Assembly: GCA_000023405.1 (NCBI GenBank)
Contig: CP001643.1
Location: 1,674,001 to 1,738,000 of the forward strand
Source: Brachybacterium faecium DSM 4810
GTDB taxonomy: Bacteria > Actinomycetota > Actinomycetes > Actinomycetales > Dermabacteraceae
Length of the DNA: 64,000 nucleotides
Direction of reading: 5' to 3'
Part shown: positions 47,090-57,076 of the stretch, in pieces
Position numbering within the stretch: position 1 is the stretch's first letter
Layout of the letters: every line of letters begins with the position of its first letter
Notes under the pieces: generated by a model
Database searches by the model: none
Told to the model about the DNA's origin: nothing
What the model saw: the letters and a program-made list of their open reading frames with translations, nothing else
Position numbers and translations under genes: made by a program

Positions 47090-47237
47090 GTCGTTCCTTC
47101 CGGGCGCCGTGCGCCCTGTGTCGGACTGGTGTCGAAGGGATCAACGCCCTCGAGGCCCTGATCCTTCCAGGATGTAGCCCCCGGAAGCTCCGTGCGAGCG
47201 AGGCGATGACAGCGGGACAGCGGGGCGGGGGAGAGGG

Positions 47238-47271
47238 GCGCGGGGCAGGACCGGGTGGCCCCGCCCCGCGC
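47238..47271 (-). terminator. tkt hairpin terminator
   Basis: A 9-bp stem GCGCGGGGC/GCCCCGCGC with a 16-nt loop lies directly after the tkt stop (minus strand). Confidence 0.6.
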
Positions 47272-47277
47272 GGGTGC

Positions 47278-49374
47278 TCAGGCGCCGGAGGCGGCGAGCG
47301 ACTCCTTCGCGGCCTCGACCACGGCCTCGGCGGTGAAGCCGAACTCGCGGAAGAGGGTCTTGGCGTCGGCGGAGGCGCCGTAGTGCTCGAGCGAGACGGC
47401 CCGGCCGTGGACGCCGAGGAAGCGGTGCCACGGCATCGCGATGCCGGCCTCGACGGAGACCCGTGCGGTCACCGAGGAGGGCAGCACGGACTCGCGGTAC
47501 GCCTCGTCCTGCTCGTCGAACCATTCGACCGACGGCATCGAGACGAGCCGGGTCGGGGTGCCCGCGGCCTCGAGCTGCTTCTGCGCCTCGGCGGCGTACT
47601 GCACCTCGGAGCCGGTGGCGATGAGGATGAGCTTCGGCTCGGCCGAGGCCTCCTTCATGATGTAGCCGCCCTTGACGACGTTCTCCGCCCCGGCGTACTC
47701 GGTGCGGTCGAAGGTCGGCATCGCCTGGCGGGACAGGATGAGGCCGACGGGCCCGCTGTCACGCTCCAGCAGCGCCTTCCAGGCCTGCGCGGTCTCGTTC
47801 GCGTCGGCCGGCCGGACGATCGAGAGGTTCGGGATCGCGCGGTAGGCGGCCAGGTGCTCGACCGGCTGGTGGGTGGGGCCGTCCTCGCCCAGGCCGATGG
47901 AGTCGTGGGTCCACACGTAGGTGGCCGGGACCTTCATCAGCGAGGCGAGGCGCACCGCGCCGCGCATGTAGTCCGCGAACTGGAAGAAGGTGCCGCCGTA
48001 GGGGCGGGTCAGGCCGTGCAGCGAGATGCCGGAGAGGATCGCGCCCATGCCGTGCTCGCGGATGCCGAAGTGCAGCGTGCGGCCGTACTCGTCACCGCTG
48101 AACTCGGAGGAGCCGATCTCCGCGGGGAGGAACGAGGGCTCGCCCTTCATGGTGGTGTTGTTCGAGCCGGCGAGGTCGGCGGAGCCGCCCCACAGCTCCG
48201 GCATGACCGGTGCGAGCTCCTGGAGCACCTTGCCGGAGGCGGCGCGGGTCGCGATGCCCTTCTCGTCCGCCTCGAAGGCGGGGAACGCCTCGGCGAAGCC
48301 GGCCGGCAGCTCGCGCGCGACGAGGCGGTCCAGCAGCGCGGCCTGCTCGGCGTGCGCCGAGCGCCACTGCTGGTAGCCCTTGTCCCACTCGCTCTTCGCG
48401 GCGGCGGCGCGCTCGGCCAGGCCGCGGGTGTGGGCGAGCACGTCCTCGTCGACCTGGAACTGCTGCTCCGGGTCGAAGCCGACGGCCTCCTTCAGACCGG
48501 CCACGCCCTCGGCGCCGAGCTTGGCGCCGTGCACGGTGTGGCTGCCGGCGAGCTCGGGGATAGGCCAGCCGATGACGGTGCGCAGGCGGATGAAGGTGGG
48601 CTTGTCGGTGACCTTCTGCGCCTCGAGGATCTCGGCCTTCAGCGCGGCGACGTCCTCGAGGTACGCGCTGCCGCCCTGGGTCCAGTCCACGGTGCGCACG
48701 TCCCAGCCGTAGGCCTCGTAGCGCGCGGCGGTGTCCTCGGTGAAGGCGATCGAGGTGTCGCCCTCGATGGAGATCTCGTTGTCGTCCCACAGGACGATGA
48801 GGTTGCCCAGCTGCTGGGTGCCGGCGAGCGAGCTGGCCTCGCTGCTGACACCCTCCTGCAGGTCGCCGTCGGAGGCGATCACGTAGGTGAAGTGGTCGAA
48901 GGGGCTCGTGCCGGGGGCGGCCTCGGGATCGAACAGGCCGCGCTCGCGGCGCTGCGCCATCGCCATGCCGACCGCGGAGGAGATGCCCTGGCCCAGGGGG
49001 CCGGTGGTGATCTCGACACCGTCGGTGAGGAAGTTCTCGGGGTGGCCCGGGGTCTTCGAACCCCAGGTGCGCAGCTCCTCGAGGTCCTTCTTCTCCAGGC
49101 CGAAGCCGCCGAGGAAGAGCTGGATGTACTGGGTCAGGCTCGAGTGGCCGGCCGAGAGCACGAACCGGTCACGGCCCAGCCAGCTCGGATCGGTCGGATC
49201 GTGGCGCATCACGTCCTGGTAGAGGAGATAGGCCGCCGGGGCGAGGCTCACGGCGGTGCCCGGGTGGCCGTTGCCGACCTTCTCCACCGCATCGGCGGCG
49301 AGCACGCGCGCGGTGTCGACCGCCCGCTTGTCGAGGTCGGTCCAGCCCTCGGGGGCCTTGAAGTTCTCCGTCAT
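47278..49374 (-). CDS. tkt: Transketolase
   Basis: A 698-residue thiamine-diphosphate enzyme exchanging two-carbon units in the pentose-phosphate pathway, and so a source of erythrose 4-phosphate for the aro operon here. Landmarks are [31 protein letters not shown], the cofactor motif [19 protein letters not shown]...[29 protein letters not shown] and [21 protein letters not shown] chose the ATG at 49374 because AAGGAACC lies 10-17 nt upstream; an in-frame ATG at 49428 lacks a ribosome-binding site. Confidence 0.97.
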   Translation of the reverse strand: MTENFKAPEGWTDLDKRAVDTARVLAADAVEKVGNGHPGTAVSLAPAAYLLYQDVMRHDPTDPSWLGRDRFVLSAGHSSLTQYIQLFLGGFGLEKKDLEELRTWGSKTPGHPENFLTDGVEITTGPLGQGISSAVGMAMAQRRERGLFDPEAAPGTSPFDHFTYVIASDGDLQEGVSSEASSLAGTQQLGNLIVLWDDNEISIEGDTSIAFTEDTAARYEAYGWDVRTVDWTQGGSAYLEDVAALKAEILEAQKVTDKPTFIRLRTVIGWPIPELAGSHTVHGAKLGAEGVAGLKEAVGFDPEQQFQVDEDVLAHTRGLAERAAAAKSEWDKGYQQWRSAHAEQAALLDRLVARELPAGFAEAFPAFEADEKGIATRAASGKVLQELAPVMPELWGGSADLAGSNNTTMKGEPSFLPAEIGSSEFSGDEYGRTLHFGIREHGMGAILSGISLHGLTRPYGGTFFQFADYMRGAVRLASLMKVPATYVWTHDSIGLGEDGPTHQPVEHLAAYRAIPNLSIVRPADANETAQAWKALLERDSGPVGLILSRQAMPTFDRTEYAGAENVVKGGYIMKEASAEPKLILIATGSEVQYAAEAQKQLEAAGTPTRLVSMPSVEWFDEQDEAYRESVLPSSVTARVSVEAGIAMPWHRFLGVHGRAVSLEHYGASADAKTLFREFGFTAEAVVEAAKESLAASGA

Positions 49375-49692
49375 GTCGCGTGGTTCCTTTCGCCGGGGTG
49401 CGGCCTCTGCGGCCGTCGGGATCGACATGCCTCGGCCCGCAGGCGCCCAGCACGCGGCGGGGCGTGCAGGAAGCTGCGCGAGGCGACGCGACCCACCTTA
49501 GTCCGGGCAGCGGTCGCGAGGCGCGTCCGTCCAGCGGGTTGCCGGGAGGCGGGACGGTGCGGGGGGTCACCCCGTGTCTGGGTGCCGTCGCGATGGGCGG
49601 CGGCTTAGACTGGCATGGTTCTCACGACGGCCGCACGAGGGCCGGTCGTGCCCGCGGCCTCGCGTCGCGCTCAGGAGGAAGGATGGTGGGCG
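49375..49692. promoter_or_regulatory. Divergent tkt/ctaB control region
   Basis: 318 bp between the two chosen starts, with no separate gene. On the minus strand TAAGGT (49500-49495) could be the tkt -10 box, giving a leader of about 115 nt. On the plus strand TAGACT at 49606-49611 could be the ctaB -10 box; transcription from it would begin near 49618, beyond the in-frame ATG at 49615. A strong AGGAGGAAGG lies at 49673-49682. Confidence 0.45.
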
Positions 49693-50643
49693 GTGACCGC
49701 CACCCAGGGAGCTTCGGTTCGCAACGCACACCGGGGCGGTGGTCGGACCCCGCACTCGATGCGCACCGTGGTGCGCGGCTACGTGGCGCTGACCAAGCCC
49801 CGCATCATCGAGCTGCTGCTCATCACCACGATCCCCACGATGTTCCTCGCGGCCGGCGGGTTCCCCTCGCCCTGGCTGATCCTCACCACGATGATCGGCG
49901 GCTACCTCGCCGCCGGCGGTGCGAACGCGCTGAACATGTACCTCGACCGCGACATCGACGCGAAGATGAAGCGGACCAAGCGGCGCCCGCTGGTCACCGG
50001 GGAGATCTCCCCGCGGGCGGGGCTGATCTTCGGGATCGTGCTGTCGATCGTCTCCGCGCTCTGGCTCGGGCTGCTGGTGAACTGGATGTCGGCGGCCCTC
50101 GCCGCCGGGGCGATCCTGCTGTACGTCGTGTTCTACACGATGATCCTCAAGCGCCGCACCAGCCAGAACATCGTCTGGGGCGGGATCGCGGGCTGCATGC
50201 CGGTGCTGATCGGCTGGTCGGCCGTGACCGGCACCGTCTCCTGGACCGCCGTGCTGCTGTTCCTGGTGATCTTCTTCTGGACGCCGCCGCACTACTGGCC
50301 GCTCGCGGAGAAGTTCTCCAAGGACTACGCCGATGCGGGCGTGCCGATGCTGCCGGTGGTCGCCTCGCGCACGAACGTGGCGCGCCAGATGATCATGCAC
50401 ACCGCCCTGATGGTGGCGGCGAGCCTCGCGATCATCCCGCTGGGGCAGACCGGCTGGGTGTACGGCGCGGGCGCCGTCGCCTCCGGGCTCTGGTTCGGCT
50501 TCCTCGTGGTGCGCTACGCGGTGCGGGTGCACCGCGGCCTGACCGGCAAGGCGCTGGGCCCGATGGCGGTGTTCCACGGCTCGATCACCTACCTGACCGT
50601 CCTGTTCGTCGCCCTCGCGATCGATCCCTTCGTCACCCTGTGA
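49693..50643 (+). CDS. ctaB: Protoheme IX farnesyltransferase
   Basis: A 316-residue membrane prenyltransferase that makes heme O for cytochrome oxidase. The first Asp-rich motif is in [20 protein letters not shown], preceded by [11 protein letters not shown]; the second polar motif region is [15 protein letters not shown] and [14 protein letters not shown]. Eight to nine hydrophobic helices are visible. The start is uncertain: the in-frame ATG at 49615 is upstream of the likely transcription start, so I prefer the GTG at 49693, although AGGAGG lies 14 nt before it. Divergence from tkt is typical of actinobacteria. Confidence 0.92.
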   Translation: MTATQGASVRNAHRGGGRTPHSMRTVVRGYVALTKPRIIELLLITTIPTMFLAAGGFPSPWLILTTMIGGYLAAGGANALNMYLDRDIDAKMKRTKRRPLVTGEISPRAGLIFGIVLSIVSALWLGLLVNWMSAALAAGAILLYVVFYTMILKRRTSQNIVWGGIAGCMPVLIGWSAVTGTVSWTAVLLFLVIFFWTPPHYWPLAEKFSKDYADAGVPMLPVVASRTNVARQMIMHTALMVAASLAIIPLGQTGWVYGAGAVASGLWFGFLVVRYAVRVHRGLTGKALGPMAVFHGSITYLTVLFVALAIDPFVTL

Positions 50644-51638
50644 CCCCGGGCGGCGCCCCTGATCCTGCCCCGGAGCAGGCGCTGCGCCCCGCCGACGAGC
50701 GGATCCTCGAGCAGTACCTGAGCCACCTGCGCATCGAGCGAGGCCTCTCCGCCAACACCCTCGCCGCCTACCGCCGCGACCTGCGCCGCTATCTCGCAGA
50801 GCTCGCCCGGCGCGACATCGACGCGACCGCGGTCGATCCCCAGCAGCTGGGCAGGTGGCTGCAGTCCCTGCGCACCGGCGCCGACGGCGGCAGCGTCCTG
50901 TCGGCGTCCTCCGCCGCGCGCTCCCTGGCCGCGGTGCGGGGCCTGCACTCCTTCCTCGACGCCGAACGGGTCTCCAGCTCGGGCGACCCCGCACGGCTGG
51001 TCCCCTCCCCGGCGCTGCCGCGCCGCCTGCCCCACCCCCTCGCGATCGCGCAGGTCGAGGCGCTCATCGAGGCCGCGGGCCGGCCCAGCACGGGCCGGGA
51101 CGCCACCGCCCGCGCGCTGCGCGACCGGGCGCTGCTCGAGGTGCTCTACGGGCTCGGGGCGCGGATCTCCGAGGCGACCGGGCTCGACGTCGACGACATC
51201 GACGCCCAGGAGCGCGCGGCCGTGCTGCGCGGCAAGGGGGACAAGCACCGCGTGGTGCCGGTGGGGCGATTCGCCCTCGAGGCGCTCGAGGCGTATCTCA
51301 CGCGCGGCAGGCCCGTCCTGGCGGCGCGCGGAACGGGGACACCCGCGATCTTCCTGGGCTCCCGCGGCACCCGGCTGACCAGGCAGGCCGCCTGGCAGGT
51401 GGTGCAGCGCGCCGCGGACGCCGCCGAGCTGAGCGATCTGCCCGAGCCGATCAGCCCCCACACCCTGCGCCACTCGTACGCCACGCACCTGCTGCACGGG
51501 GGAGCGGACGTGCGGGCCGTGCAGGAGCTGCTCGGCCACGCCTCGGTCACCACCACGCAGCTGTACACCCAGGTCACCGTCGACTCGCTGCGCGAGACCC
51601 ATGCGGGCGCCCACCCCCGTGCCCGGAGAGGGGCTTAG
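50640..51638 (+). CDS. xerD: Site-specific tyrosine recombinase XerD
   Basis: A 332-residue chromosome-dimer-resolving recombinase. The N-terminal SAM-like domain (about 20-110) has [20 protein letters not shown]. The catalytic domain carries R175 (GLGARISE), K in GKGDKHR (about 199-202), H274 and R277 ([14 protein letters not shown]), H300 ([10 protein letters not shown]) and Y309 (LYTQV). The GTG overlaps the ctaB stop (GTGA). parA and rluB follow as in other actinobacteria. Confidence 0.95.
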   Translation: MTPGGAPDPAPEQALRPADERILEQYLSHLRIERGLSANTLAAYRRDLRRYLAELARRDIDATAVDPQQLGRWLQSLRTGADGGSVLSASSAARSLAAVRGLHSFLDAERVSSSGDPARLVPSPALPRRLPHPLAIAQVEALIEAAGRPSTGRDATARALRDRALLEVLYGLGARISEATGLDVDDIDAQERAAVLRGKGDKHRVVPVGRFALEALEAYLTRGRPVLAARGTGTPAIFLGSRGTRLTRQAAWQVVQRAADAAELSDLPEPISPHTLRHSYATHLLHGGADVRAVQELLGHASVTTTQLYTQVTVDSLRETHAGAHPRARRGA

Positions 51639-51641
51639 ACT
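51636..51641 (+). promoter_or_regulatory. Putative -10 box of parA (TAGACT)
   Basis: TAGACT overlaps the xerD stop codon and would give parA its own promoter with a leader of about 160 nt. Confidence 0.4.
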
Positions 51642-51811
51642 TGTCCGGCACGACGCCCCTGCCCGGCACCGCCGGCAGCGGACGGCCTGCGCGAGACGAT
51701 GACGGCACGGCGCACCCCTCGCTCCCCGGACTGGGATCGGAGCTGATCCGCCCGCCCCGCGGAGCGCCCCGTGCCCCGACCAGACCACGACGCCGACGAC
51801 AGGACACCGAC

Positions 51812-52684
51812 GTGAGCCCGACCTCCTCCCAGCAGCTTGACATCGACCTCGGCCCGACGGGCCGCCCGATGCCGGAGCTCCCGGAGCCGGCCCCGCTCGA
51901 CGGCCACGGCCCCGCGCGGATCATCTCGATGGTGAACCAGAAGGGCGGGGTCGGGAAGACGACCAGCGTCATCAACCTCGGCGCCGCCCTGGCCGAGCTG
52001 GGCCGCCGGGTGCTGCTGGTGGACCTCGACCCGCAGGGCGCGCTCAGCGCCGGCACCGGGGTGAACCCCTACGACCTGGACGTGACCGTCTACAACCTGC
52101 TCATGGAGCGGGGCCACGACGTGCGCACGGTGATCCAGGAGACGCACACCGACAACCTCGACGTCCTGCCCGCGAACATCGACCTCTCCGCGGCCGAGGT
52201 GACGCTCGTTAACGAGGTCGCCCGCGAGATGGCGCTGGCACGGGTGCTGCGCCCGGTGGCCGACGAATACGACGTGATCATCATCGACTGCCAGCCCTCG
52301 CTGGGCCTGCTGACCGTCAACGCGCTGGCCGCGAGCCACGGCGTGATCATCCCGCTGGAGGCCGAGTACTTCGCGCTGCGCGGCGTGGCCCTGCTGGTGG
52401 AGACGATCGAGAAGGTGCAGGACCGCATCAACCCCCGCCTCGAGCTCGACGGCATCCTCATCACCATGTTCGATCCGCGCACCCTGCATGCTCGCGAGGT
52501 GTGCCAGCGCGTGGTCGAGGCGTTCCCCGACCAGGTCTTCCACACCACCATCAACCGCACGGTGAAGTTCCCCGACGCGTCCGTGGCCGCGGAGCCGATC
52601 ATCTCCTTCGCGACCTCGAACAAGGGGGCGGCCGCCTACCGCCAGCTCGCCCGGGAGCTCATCTCCCGCGGCGCGGCCGCCTGA
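51812..52684 (+). CDS. ParA/Soj-family ATPase
   Basis: A 290-residue Walker-type ATPase with the deviant Walker A loop NQKGGVGKTTSVIN, VLLVDLDPQGALSAGTG, IIDCQPSLGLLTVNAL and PLEAEYFALRGVALL. This is the second ParA seen in many actinobacteria between xerD and scpA, distinct from the ParAB near oriC. Here scpA and scpB are absent and rluB follows at once (TGATG overlap). I chose the GTG at 51812; the frame stays open to about 51641, so a longer form cannot be excluded. Confidence 0.9.
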   Translation: MSPTSSQQLDIDLGPTGRPMPELPEPAPLDGHGPARIISMVNQKGGVGKTTSVINLGAALAELGRRVLLVDLDPQGALSAGTGVNPYDLDVTVYNLLMERGHDVRTVIQETHTDNLDVLPANIDLSAAEVTLVNEVAREMALARVLRPVADEYDVIIIDCQPSLGLLTVNALAASHGVIIPLEAEYFALRGVALLVETIEKVQDRINPRLELDGILITMFDPRTLHAREVCQRVVEAFPDQVFHTTINRTVKFPDASVAAEPIISFATSNKGAAAYRQLARELISRGAAA

Positions 52685-53604
52685 TGGCCGCGGAGCGCTC
52701 CGCAGGGCGCGGCGCGGGGAAGGGCGCATCCCGCCGCGGCGGAGGGCGCCCGAACCGGCGCCGCAGCGCCTTCACCCCGCCGCGCCAGGTGCGTTTGCGG
52801 GACGGGGAGGGCCAGCCCGTCGCACCCGCCGAGGACGCCCGGACGGGCCACGACGCCCCGGAGCCGCATCGGGCCGACGGCGAAAGGCTCCAGAAGGTGC
52901 TCGCGCGGGCCGGATTCGGCTCCCGCCGCGCCTGCGAGACGCTGATCTCCACGGGCCGGGTGCGGGTCGACGGCGCCGTCGTGCAGGAGCAGGGCGTGCG
53001 CATCGACCCGGCGGCGCAGGTGGTGCACGTCGACGGCCGCCGCCTCCAGCTCGACGAGACCAAGCTGACCCTGGTGCTGAACAAGCCCCGCGGCGTGGTC
53101 TCCGCGATGAGCGATCCCGAGGGCCGGCGCGACCTCTCCGAGTTCACCGCCGCGCACTCGCAGCGGCTCTATCACGTGGGCCGCCTGGACTACGAGACCG
53201 AGGGTCTGCTGCTGCTGACGAACGACGGCGAGCTCGCGCACCGGCTCACCCACCCCAGCTTCGAGGTGGCGAAGACCTATGTGTGCCGCTTCGACGCGCC
53301 GGGCGGGCCGCCCCGCGGCCTGGTCCGCACCCTGCGGGACGGGGTCGAGCTCGAGGACGGTCCCGCTCGCGCGGATCGCGCGCGGGTCCTGGCCCAGGAC
53401 GGCCGCGAGGCCGTGGTCGAGGTGACCCTCCACGAGGGCCGCAACCGCATCGTGCGCCGCATGTTCGCCTCCCGGGGCTTCGAGCTGACCGCGCTGATCC
53501 GCACCCGCATCGGCCCCGTGCTGCTGGGCGATCTCGCCCCCGGCACCACGCGCGAGCTCAGCGGCCGCGAGCTCGGCACCCTGATGGCGGAGGTGGGCCT
53601 GTGA
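52684..53604 (+). CDS. rluB: rRNA pseudouridine synthase, RsuA/RluB family
   Basis: A 306-residue protein. Residues 1-60 are a basic R/G/P-rich extension, residues about 64-110 an S4 RNA-binding domain (RLQKVLARAGFGSRRACETL), and the rest the catalytic domain with LNKPRGVVS, GRLDYETEGLLLLTNDG (catalytic Asp) and HEGRNRIVRRMF. It modifies a uridine in 23S rRNA or 16S rRNA; which one is not decided by sequence alone. It overlaps parA by one base and tyrA by GTGA. Confidence 0.93.
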   Translation: MAAERSAGRGAGKGASRRGGGRPNRRRSAFTPPRQVRLRDGEGQPVAPAEDARTGHDAPEPHRADGERLQKVLARAGFGSRRACETLISTGRVRVDGAVVQEQGVRIDPAAQVVHVDGRRLQLDETKLTLVLNKPRGVVSAMSDPEGRRDLSEFTAAHSQRLYHVGRLDYETEGLLLLTNDGELAHRLTHPSFEVAKTYVCRFDAPGGPPRGLVRTLRDGVELEDGPARADRARVLAQDGREAVVEVTLHEGRNRIVRRMFASRGFELTALIRTRIGPVLLGDLAPGTTRELSGRELGTLMAEVGL

Positions 53605-54710
53605 CCTCCCTGGTGCCCTCGCCCGTGCGGATCATCGGCACCGGCCTCATCGGCGGGTCCCTCGGGATGGCGCTGAGCGATGCCGGGGTCGAGGTGCAGG
53701 TGGAGGACGTCTCCCCGGGCACGGCCGCGCTGGCGGTCGAGCTCGGCGTGGGCGCCCTCGCGGAGGAGGAGTCCCCGGCTCCGGCCCTGGTGCTCGTCGC
53801 CGCCCCGCCCGATGTCGCCGCAGCCCTCCTCGCCCGGGCGCTGCGCACCTGGCCCGAGGCGGTGGTCGCCGATGTCGCGAGCGTGAAATCCACGGTGCTC
53901 GACGGGCTGCGCGGCCAGACCAGCCCCGAGGACCTGCGGCGCTACATCGGCGCCCATCCGATGGCCGGGCGCGAGGTCTCCGGCGTGATCGCCGCCCGCG
54001 CCGATCTCTTCCTGGGCCGGCCCTTCGTGGTGGTCCCGCACGAGACCACCACGCCGGACGCGGTGAGCGCGCTGCGCGGGCTGGCCACCGAGATCGGCTC
54101 CGTGCCCACCACGATGGACGCCGCCGCGCACGACATCGCCGTCGCCCACGTCTCGCACGTGCCGCAGGTGATGGCCAGCATGCTCGCCGCCACCCTGCTC
54201 GAGCCCTCCGAATCCGCGCTCGGCCTCGCCGGGCAGGGGCTGCGCGACACCACGCGCATCGCCGACTCCGATCCGCGGCTCTGGGTCGAGATCCTCGGCG
54301 CCAACGCGAGCGCCGTCGCACAGGTGCTCGGCGGGGTGCGGGAGCATCTCGACGAGGTGATGGCGGCGCTCGAGACCCTGCAGGGCGATCCCGATCCGGG
54401 CACCGGCTCCCGGCGCGCCCTCGCCGCCCTCGTCGCCGAGGGCAACCGCGGGGTGCGCCGCATCCCCGGCAAGCACGGCGGCGCGACGGACGCCTTCGCC
54501 ACGGTCGTGGTGCTGGTCCCGGACCGCCCCGGCGAACTCGCCCGCCTGCTCACCGAGATCGGGCAGATCGGCGTGAACCTCGAGGACCTCCGGCTCGAGC
54601 ACGAGCTCGGCAGGGCCGTCGGCCTCGCGCACATCGCGATCGACGCCGCCCGTGAGGACCTCCTCACGCGGGAGCTCACCGAACGCGGCTGGAGGGTCGC
54701 GGACGCCTGA
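53601..54710 (+). CDS. tyrA: Prephenate dehydrogenase
   Basis: A 369-residue NAD(P)-dependent enzyme turning prephenate into 4-hydroxyphenylpyruvate for tyrosine. The Rossmann loop is [15 protein letters not shown]; the catalytic region has [11 protein letters not shown] and the helical domain has [18 protein letters not shown]-terminal ACT-like regulatory domain (about 295-369; [19 protein letters not shown]) suggests feedback control by an aromatic amino acid. The start is the GTG overlapping the rluB stop. Its placement before cmk is common in actinobacteria. Confidence 0.94.
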   Translation: MTSLVPSPVRIIGTGLIGGSLGMALSDAGVEVQVEDVSPGTAALAVELGVGALAEEESPAPALVLVAAPPDVAAALLARALRTWPEAVVADVASVKSTVLDGLRGQTSPEDLRRYIGAHPMAGREVSGVIAARADLFLGRPFVVVPHETTTPDAVSALRGLATEIGSVPTTMDAAAHDIAVAHVSHVPQVMASMLAATLLEPSESALGLAGQGLRDTTRIADSDPRLWVEILGANASAVAQVLGGVREHLDEVMAALETLQGDPDPGTGSRRALAALVAEGNRGVRRIPGKHGGATDAFATVVVLVPDRPGELARLLTEIGQIGVNLEDLRLEHELGRAVGLAHIAIDAAREDLLTRELTERGWRVADA

Positions 54711-54718
54711 GCGCCCCG

Positions 54719-54724
54719 TATCCT
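54719..54724 (+). promoter_or_regulatory. Putative -10 box of leaderless cmk-der (TATCCT)
   Basis: TATCCT ends 6 nt before the ATG at 54731, in keeping with a leaderless message. No Shine-Dalgarno sequence is present apart from the GCAGG directly adjacent. Confidence 0.45.
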
Positions 54725-54730
54725 TGCAGG

Positions 54731-56998
54731 ATGCACACCAGCGCGCCGCACGATCCCTCCGACCTCGCGACCCCCCGCCCGGCCGAGGGCATCACCATCG
54801 CGATCGACGGCCCGGCAGGTTCCGGGAAGTCGACCGTCTCGCGGCTCGTCGCGGAAGCGCTCGACGGCGGCATCCTCGACACCGGCGCGATGTACCGGGC
54901 CGTGGCCTGGTGGTGCCTGGACCAGGGGATCGACCTCACCGACCGTGACGCGGTGGCCCGCGCCGCCGAGGAGATCGACCTCGACCTCGGCACCGACCCG
55001 GCCGGCGCGACCGTCGTCGTGGCGGGCACCGACATCACCGCCGAGATCCGCGCCCAGCACATCTCCCAGCGGGTCAGCGAGGTCGCCACCAACACCCTCG
55101 TGCGCCCGATCCTCCAGCGCCGCCAGCGCGACCTGCTCTTCGGCGCGGCGGCCTCGCGCGGCTTCTGCGTCGCCGAGGGCCGCGACATCACCACCGTCGT
55201 CGCCCCGGATGCGCACGTGCGCGTGCTGCTCACCGCCTCCGACGAGGAGCGGATGCGCCGCCGCGCCGCGGAGCTCGACCTCGAGGACAACGAGGAGACC
55301 CGGGCGCGCATGGCCGATCAGGTGCTGCGCCGCGACCGGGACGACTCCGCCGTCTCCGAGTTCCTCACCGCCGCCGACGGCGTGGAGGCCGTGGACACCA
55401 CCGGGCTCGGCATCGAGGACGTCGTGGAGCAGGTGCTGATGCTCGTCGCCGCGGCGGAGCAGGCGCAGGAGGAGGATCTGCACGGCCGTGCGGAGCCGCC
55501 GCTCGCCGACGGCACGGTGGTCCTCGAGCACGCCCCGGCGGGTGCCGACGCCTCGGAGGAGGAGCCCTCCGACGAGGCGGTCGAGGCGGCGCTGCGGGCG
55601 GGGCTGTCCGAGTACGCGCTCGACGACGAGGACCTGTCCTTGCTCGAGGACGAGGAGCTCGAGGGGCCGCGCGCCGCCGTCCAGCGCAACCTGCCCGTCG
55701 TCGCCGTCGTCGGCCGCCCGAACGTCGGCAAGTCCACGCTCGTCAACCGGATCCTCGGCCGCCGCGAGGCGGTTGTCGAGGACCGTCCCGGCGTGACCCG
55801 GGACCGCGTCTTCTACGAGGCGGAATGGACGGGCAAGGACTTCTGGCTGGTCGACACCGGCGGCTGGGAGGACCGCGTCCAGGGCATCGCCTATCGCGTC
55901 GCCGAACAGGCGGAGGTCGCCGTGTCCCTCGCGGACGTGGTGCTGTTCATCGTCGACGCGAACGTGGGCGTGACCACCACCGACGAGCAGCTGCTCAAGG
56001 TGCTGCGCAAGGCGAACGTGCCGATCGTGCTGGTCGCGAACAAGGTCGACGATCAGCGGGGCGAGCTCGAGGCCGCGGCGCTGTGGAACCTCGGCCTCGG
56101 CGAGCCGCACGCGGTCTCCGCGCTGCACGGCCGGGGCTCCGGCGACCTTCTGGACGCCGTGGTTGCAGCGATGCCCGAGGAGGGCCGGGGCGCGGCCGCC
56201 GATCACGGCCCGCGCCGTGTCGCGCTGGTGGGCCGCCCGAACGTGGGCAAGTCCTCGCTCCTGAACCGCCTGGCCGGTGAGCAGCGCGTGGTGGTCGACG
56301 ACATCGCCGGCACCACTCGCGACCCCGTGGACGAGAAGATCTCCCTCGGCGGCAAGGACTGGACCTTCGTGGACACCGCCGGCATCCGCCGCCGCGTGCT
56401 CCAGTCGCAGGGCGCCGACTACTACGCCTCCCTGCGCACCCGCGCGGCGCTGGACCGGGCCGAGGTCGCGGTGGTGCTGCTCGAGGCCTCCGAGCCGCTG
56501 TCCACCCAGGATCTGAAGATCATCGACATGGTGCTCGAATCGGGCCGCGCCCTGGTGCTGGCCTTCAACAAGTGGGACCTGATCGACGAGGAGCGCCGCC
56601 GGGCGCTCGAGTACGAGATCGAACGGGATCTGGGCCACGTCGCCTGGGCGCCGCGGGTGAACATCTCCGCGGAGACCGGCCGCCACGCCGAGAAGCTGGT
56701 CCCGGCGATCGAGACGGCGCTGGAGTCCTGGGACCGGCGGATCCCCACCGGCCGGCTCAACGCCTTCCTGGGCCAGCTGGTCGCGGCGCATCCGCATCCG
56801 CTGCGCGGCGGCAAGCAGTCCCGGATCCTCTTCGCGACGCAGGCGCGCACGCGGCCGCCGCGGTTCGTCATCTTCGCCAGCGGCTTCCTCGAGCACGGCT
56901 ACCGCCGCTTCATCGAGCGTCGCCTGCGGGAGGACTTCGCCTTCACGGGCTCGCCGATCGTGATCGGGGTGCGGATCCGCGAGAAGCGCCGCCGCTGA
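54731..56998 (+). CDS. cmk-der: Bifunctional cytidylate kinase / GTPase Der
   Basis: A 755-residue fusion. Residues about 20-245 are CMP/dCMP kinase ([41 protein letters not shown]). Residues about 245-310 are an acidic linker. Residues about 312-755 are the double GTPase Der/EngA, which acts in 50S ribosome assembly: first G domain [19 protein letters not shown] and NKVD; second [19 protein letters not shown] and NKWD; and a KH-like C-terminal domain. Separate adjacent cmk and der genes are the ancestral arrangement; the fusion is known in some actinobacteria. No internal start with a ribosome-binding site was evident in the linker. Confidence 0.95.
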   Translation: MHTSAPHDPSDLATPRPAEGITIAIDGPAGSGKSTVSRLVAEALDGGILDTGAMYRAVAWWCLDQGIDLTDRDAVARAAEEIDLDLGTDPAGATVVVAGTDITAEIRAQHISQRVSEVATNTLVRPILQRRQRDLLFGAAASRGFCVAEGRDITTVVAPDAHVRVLLTASDEERMRRRAAELDLEDNEETRARMADQVLRRDRDDSAVSEFLTAADGVEAVDTTGLGIEDVVEQVLMLVAAAEQAQEEDLHGRAEPPLADGTVVLEHAPAGADASEEEPSDEAVEAALRAGLSEYALDDEDLSLLEDEELEGPRAAVQRNLPVVAVVGRPNVGKSTLVNRILGRREAVVEDRPGVTRDRVFYEAEWTGKDFWLVDTGGWEDRVQGIAYRVAEQAEVAVSLADVVLFIVDANVGVTTTDEQLLKVLRKANVPIVLVANKVDDQRGELEAAALWNLGLGEPHAVSALHGRGSGDLLDAVVAAMPEEGRGAAADHGPRRVALVGRPNVGKSSLLNRLAGEQRVVVDDIAGTTRDPVDEKISLGGKDWTFVDTAGIRRRVLQSQGADYYASLRTRAALDRAEVAVVLLEASEPLSTQDLKIIDMVLESGRALVLAFNKWDLIDEERRRALEYEIERDLGHVAWAPRVNISAETGRHAEKLVPAIETALESWDRRIPTGRLNAFLGQLVAAHPHPLRGGKQSRILFATQARTRPPRFVIFASGFLEHGYRRFIERRLREDFAFTGSPIVIGVRIREKRRR

Positions 56999-57063
56999 GG
57001 CGTGGCTCATCGCGCGGGCCGCGCCGGAGCTGCGCCGACGTGCGGCGCCGTGCTGCGACCACG

Positions 57064-57069
57064 TAGTGT
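57064..57069 (+). promoter_or_regulatory. Putative -10 box (TAGTGT) of the TM2 gene
   Basis: TAGTGT fits TANNNT and ends 7 nt before the ATG at 57077. No Shine-Dalgarno motif is visible, so the gene is probably leaderless. Confidence 0.5.
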
Positions 57070-57076
57070 GTGGCCC

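Noticed and set aside
49683-50639. Open frame with a strong ribosome-binding site running antiphase through ctaB into xerD
   Set aside because: Its product has no ctaB or other motifs and is R/G/A-rich; the xerD part is explained by the GTG at 50640. Kept only as a start-site puzzle.
52684-53604. Possible cryptic scpA or scpB remnants around parA-rluB
   Set aside because: parA and rluB overlap, and neither contains extra segments resembling ScpA or ScpB.
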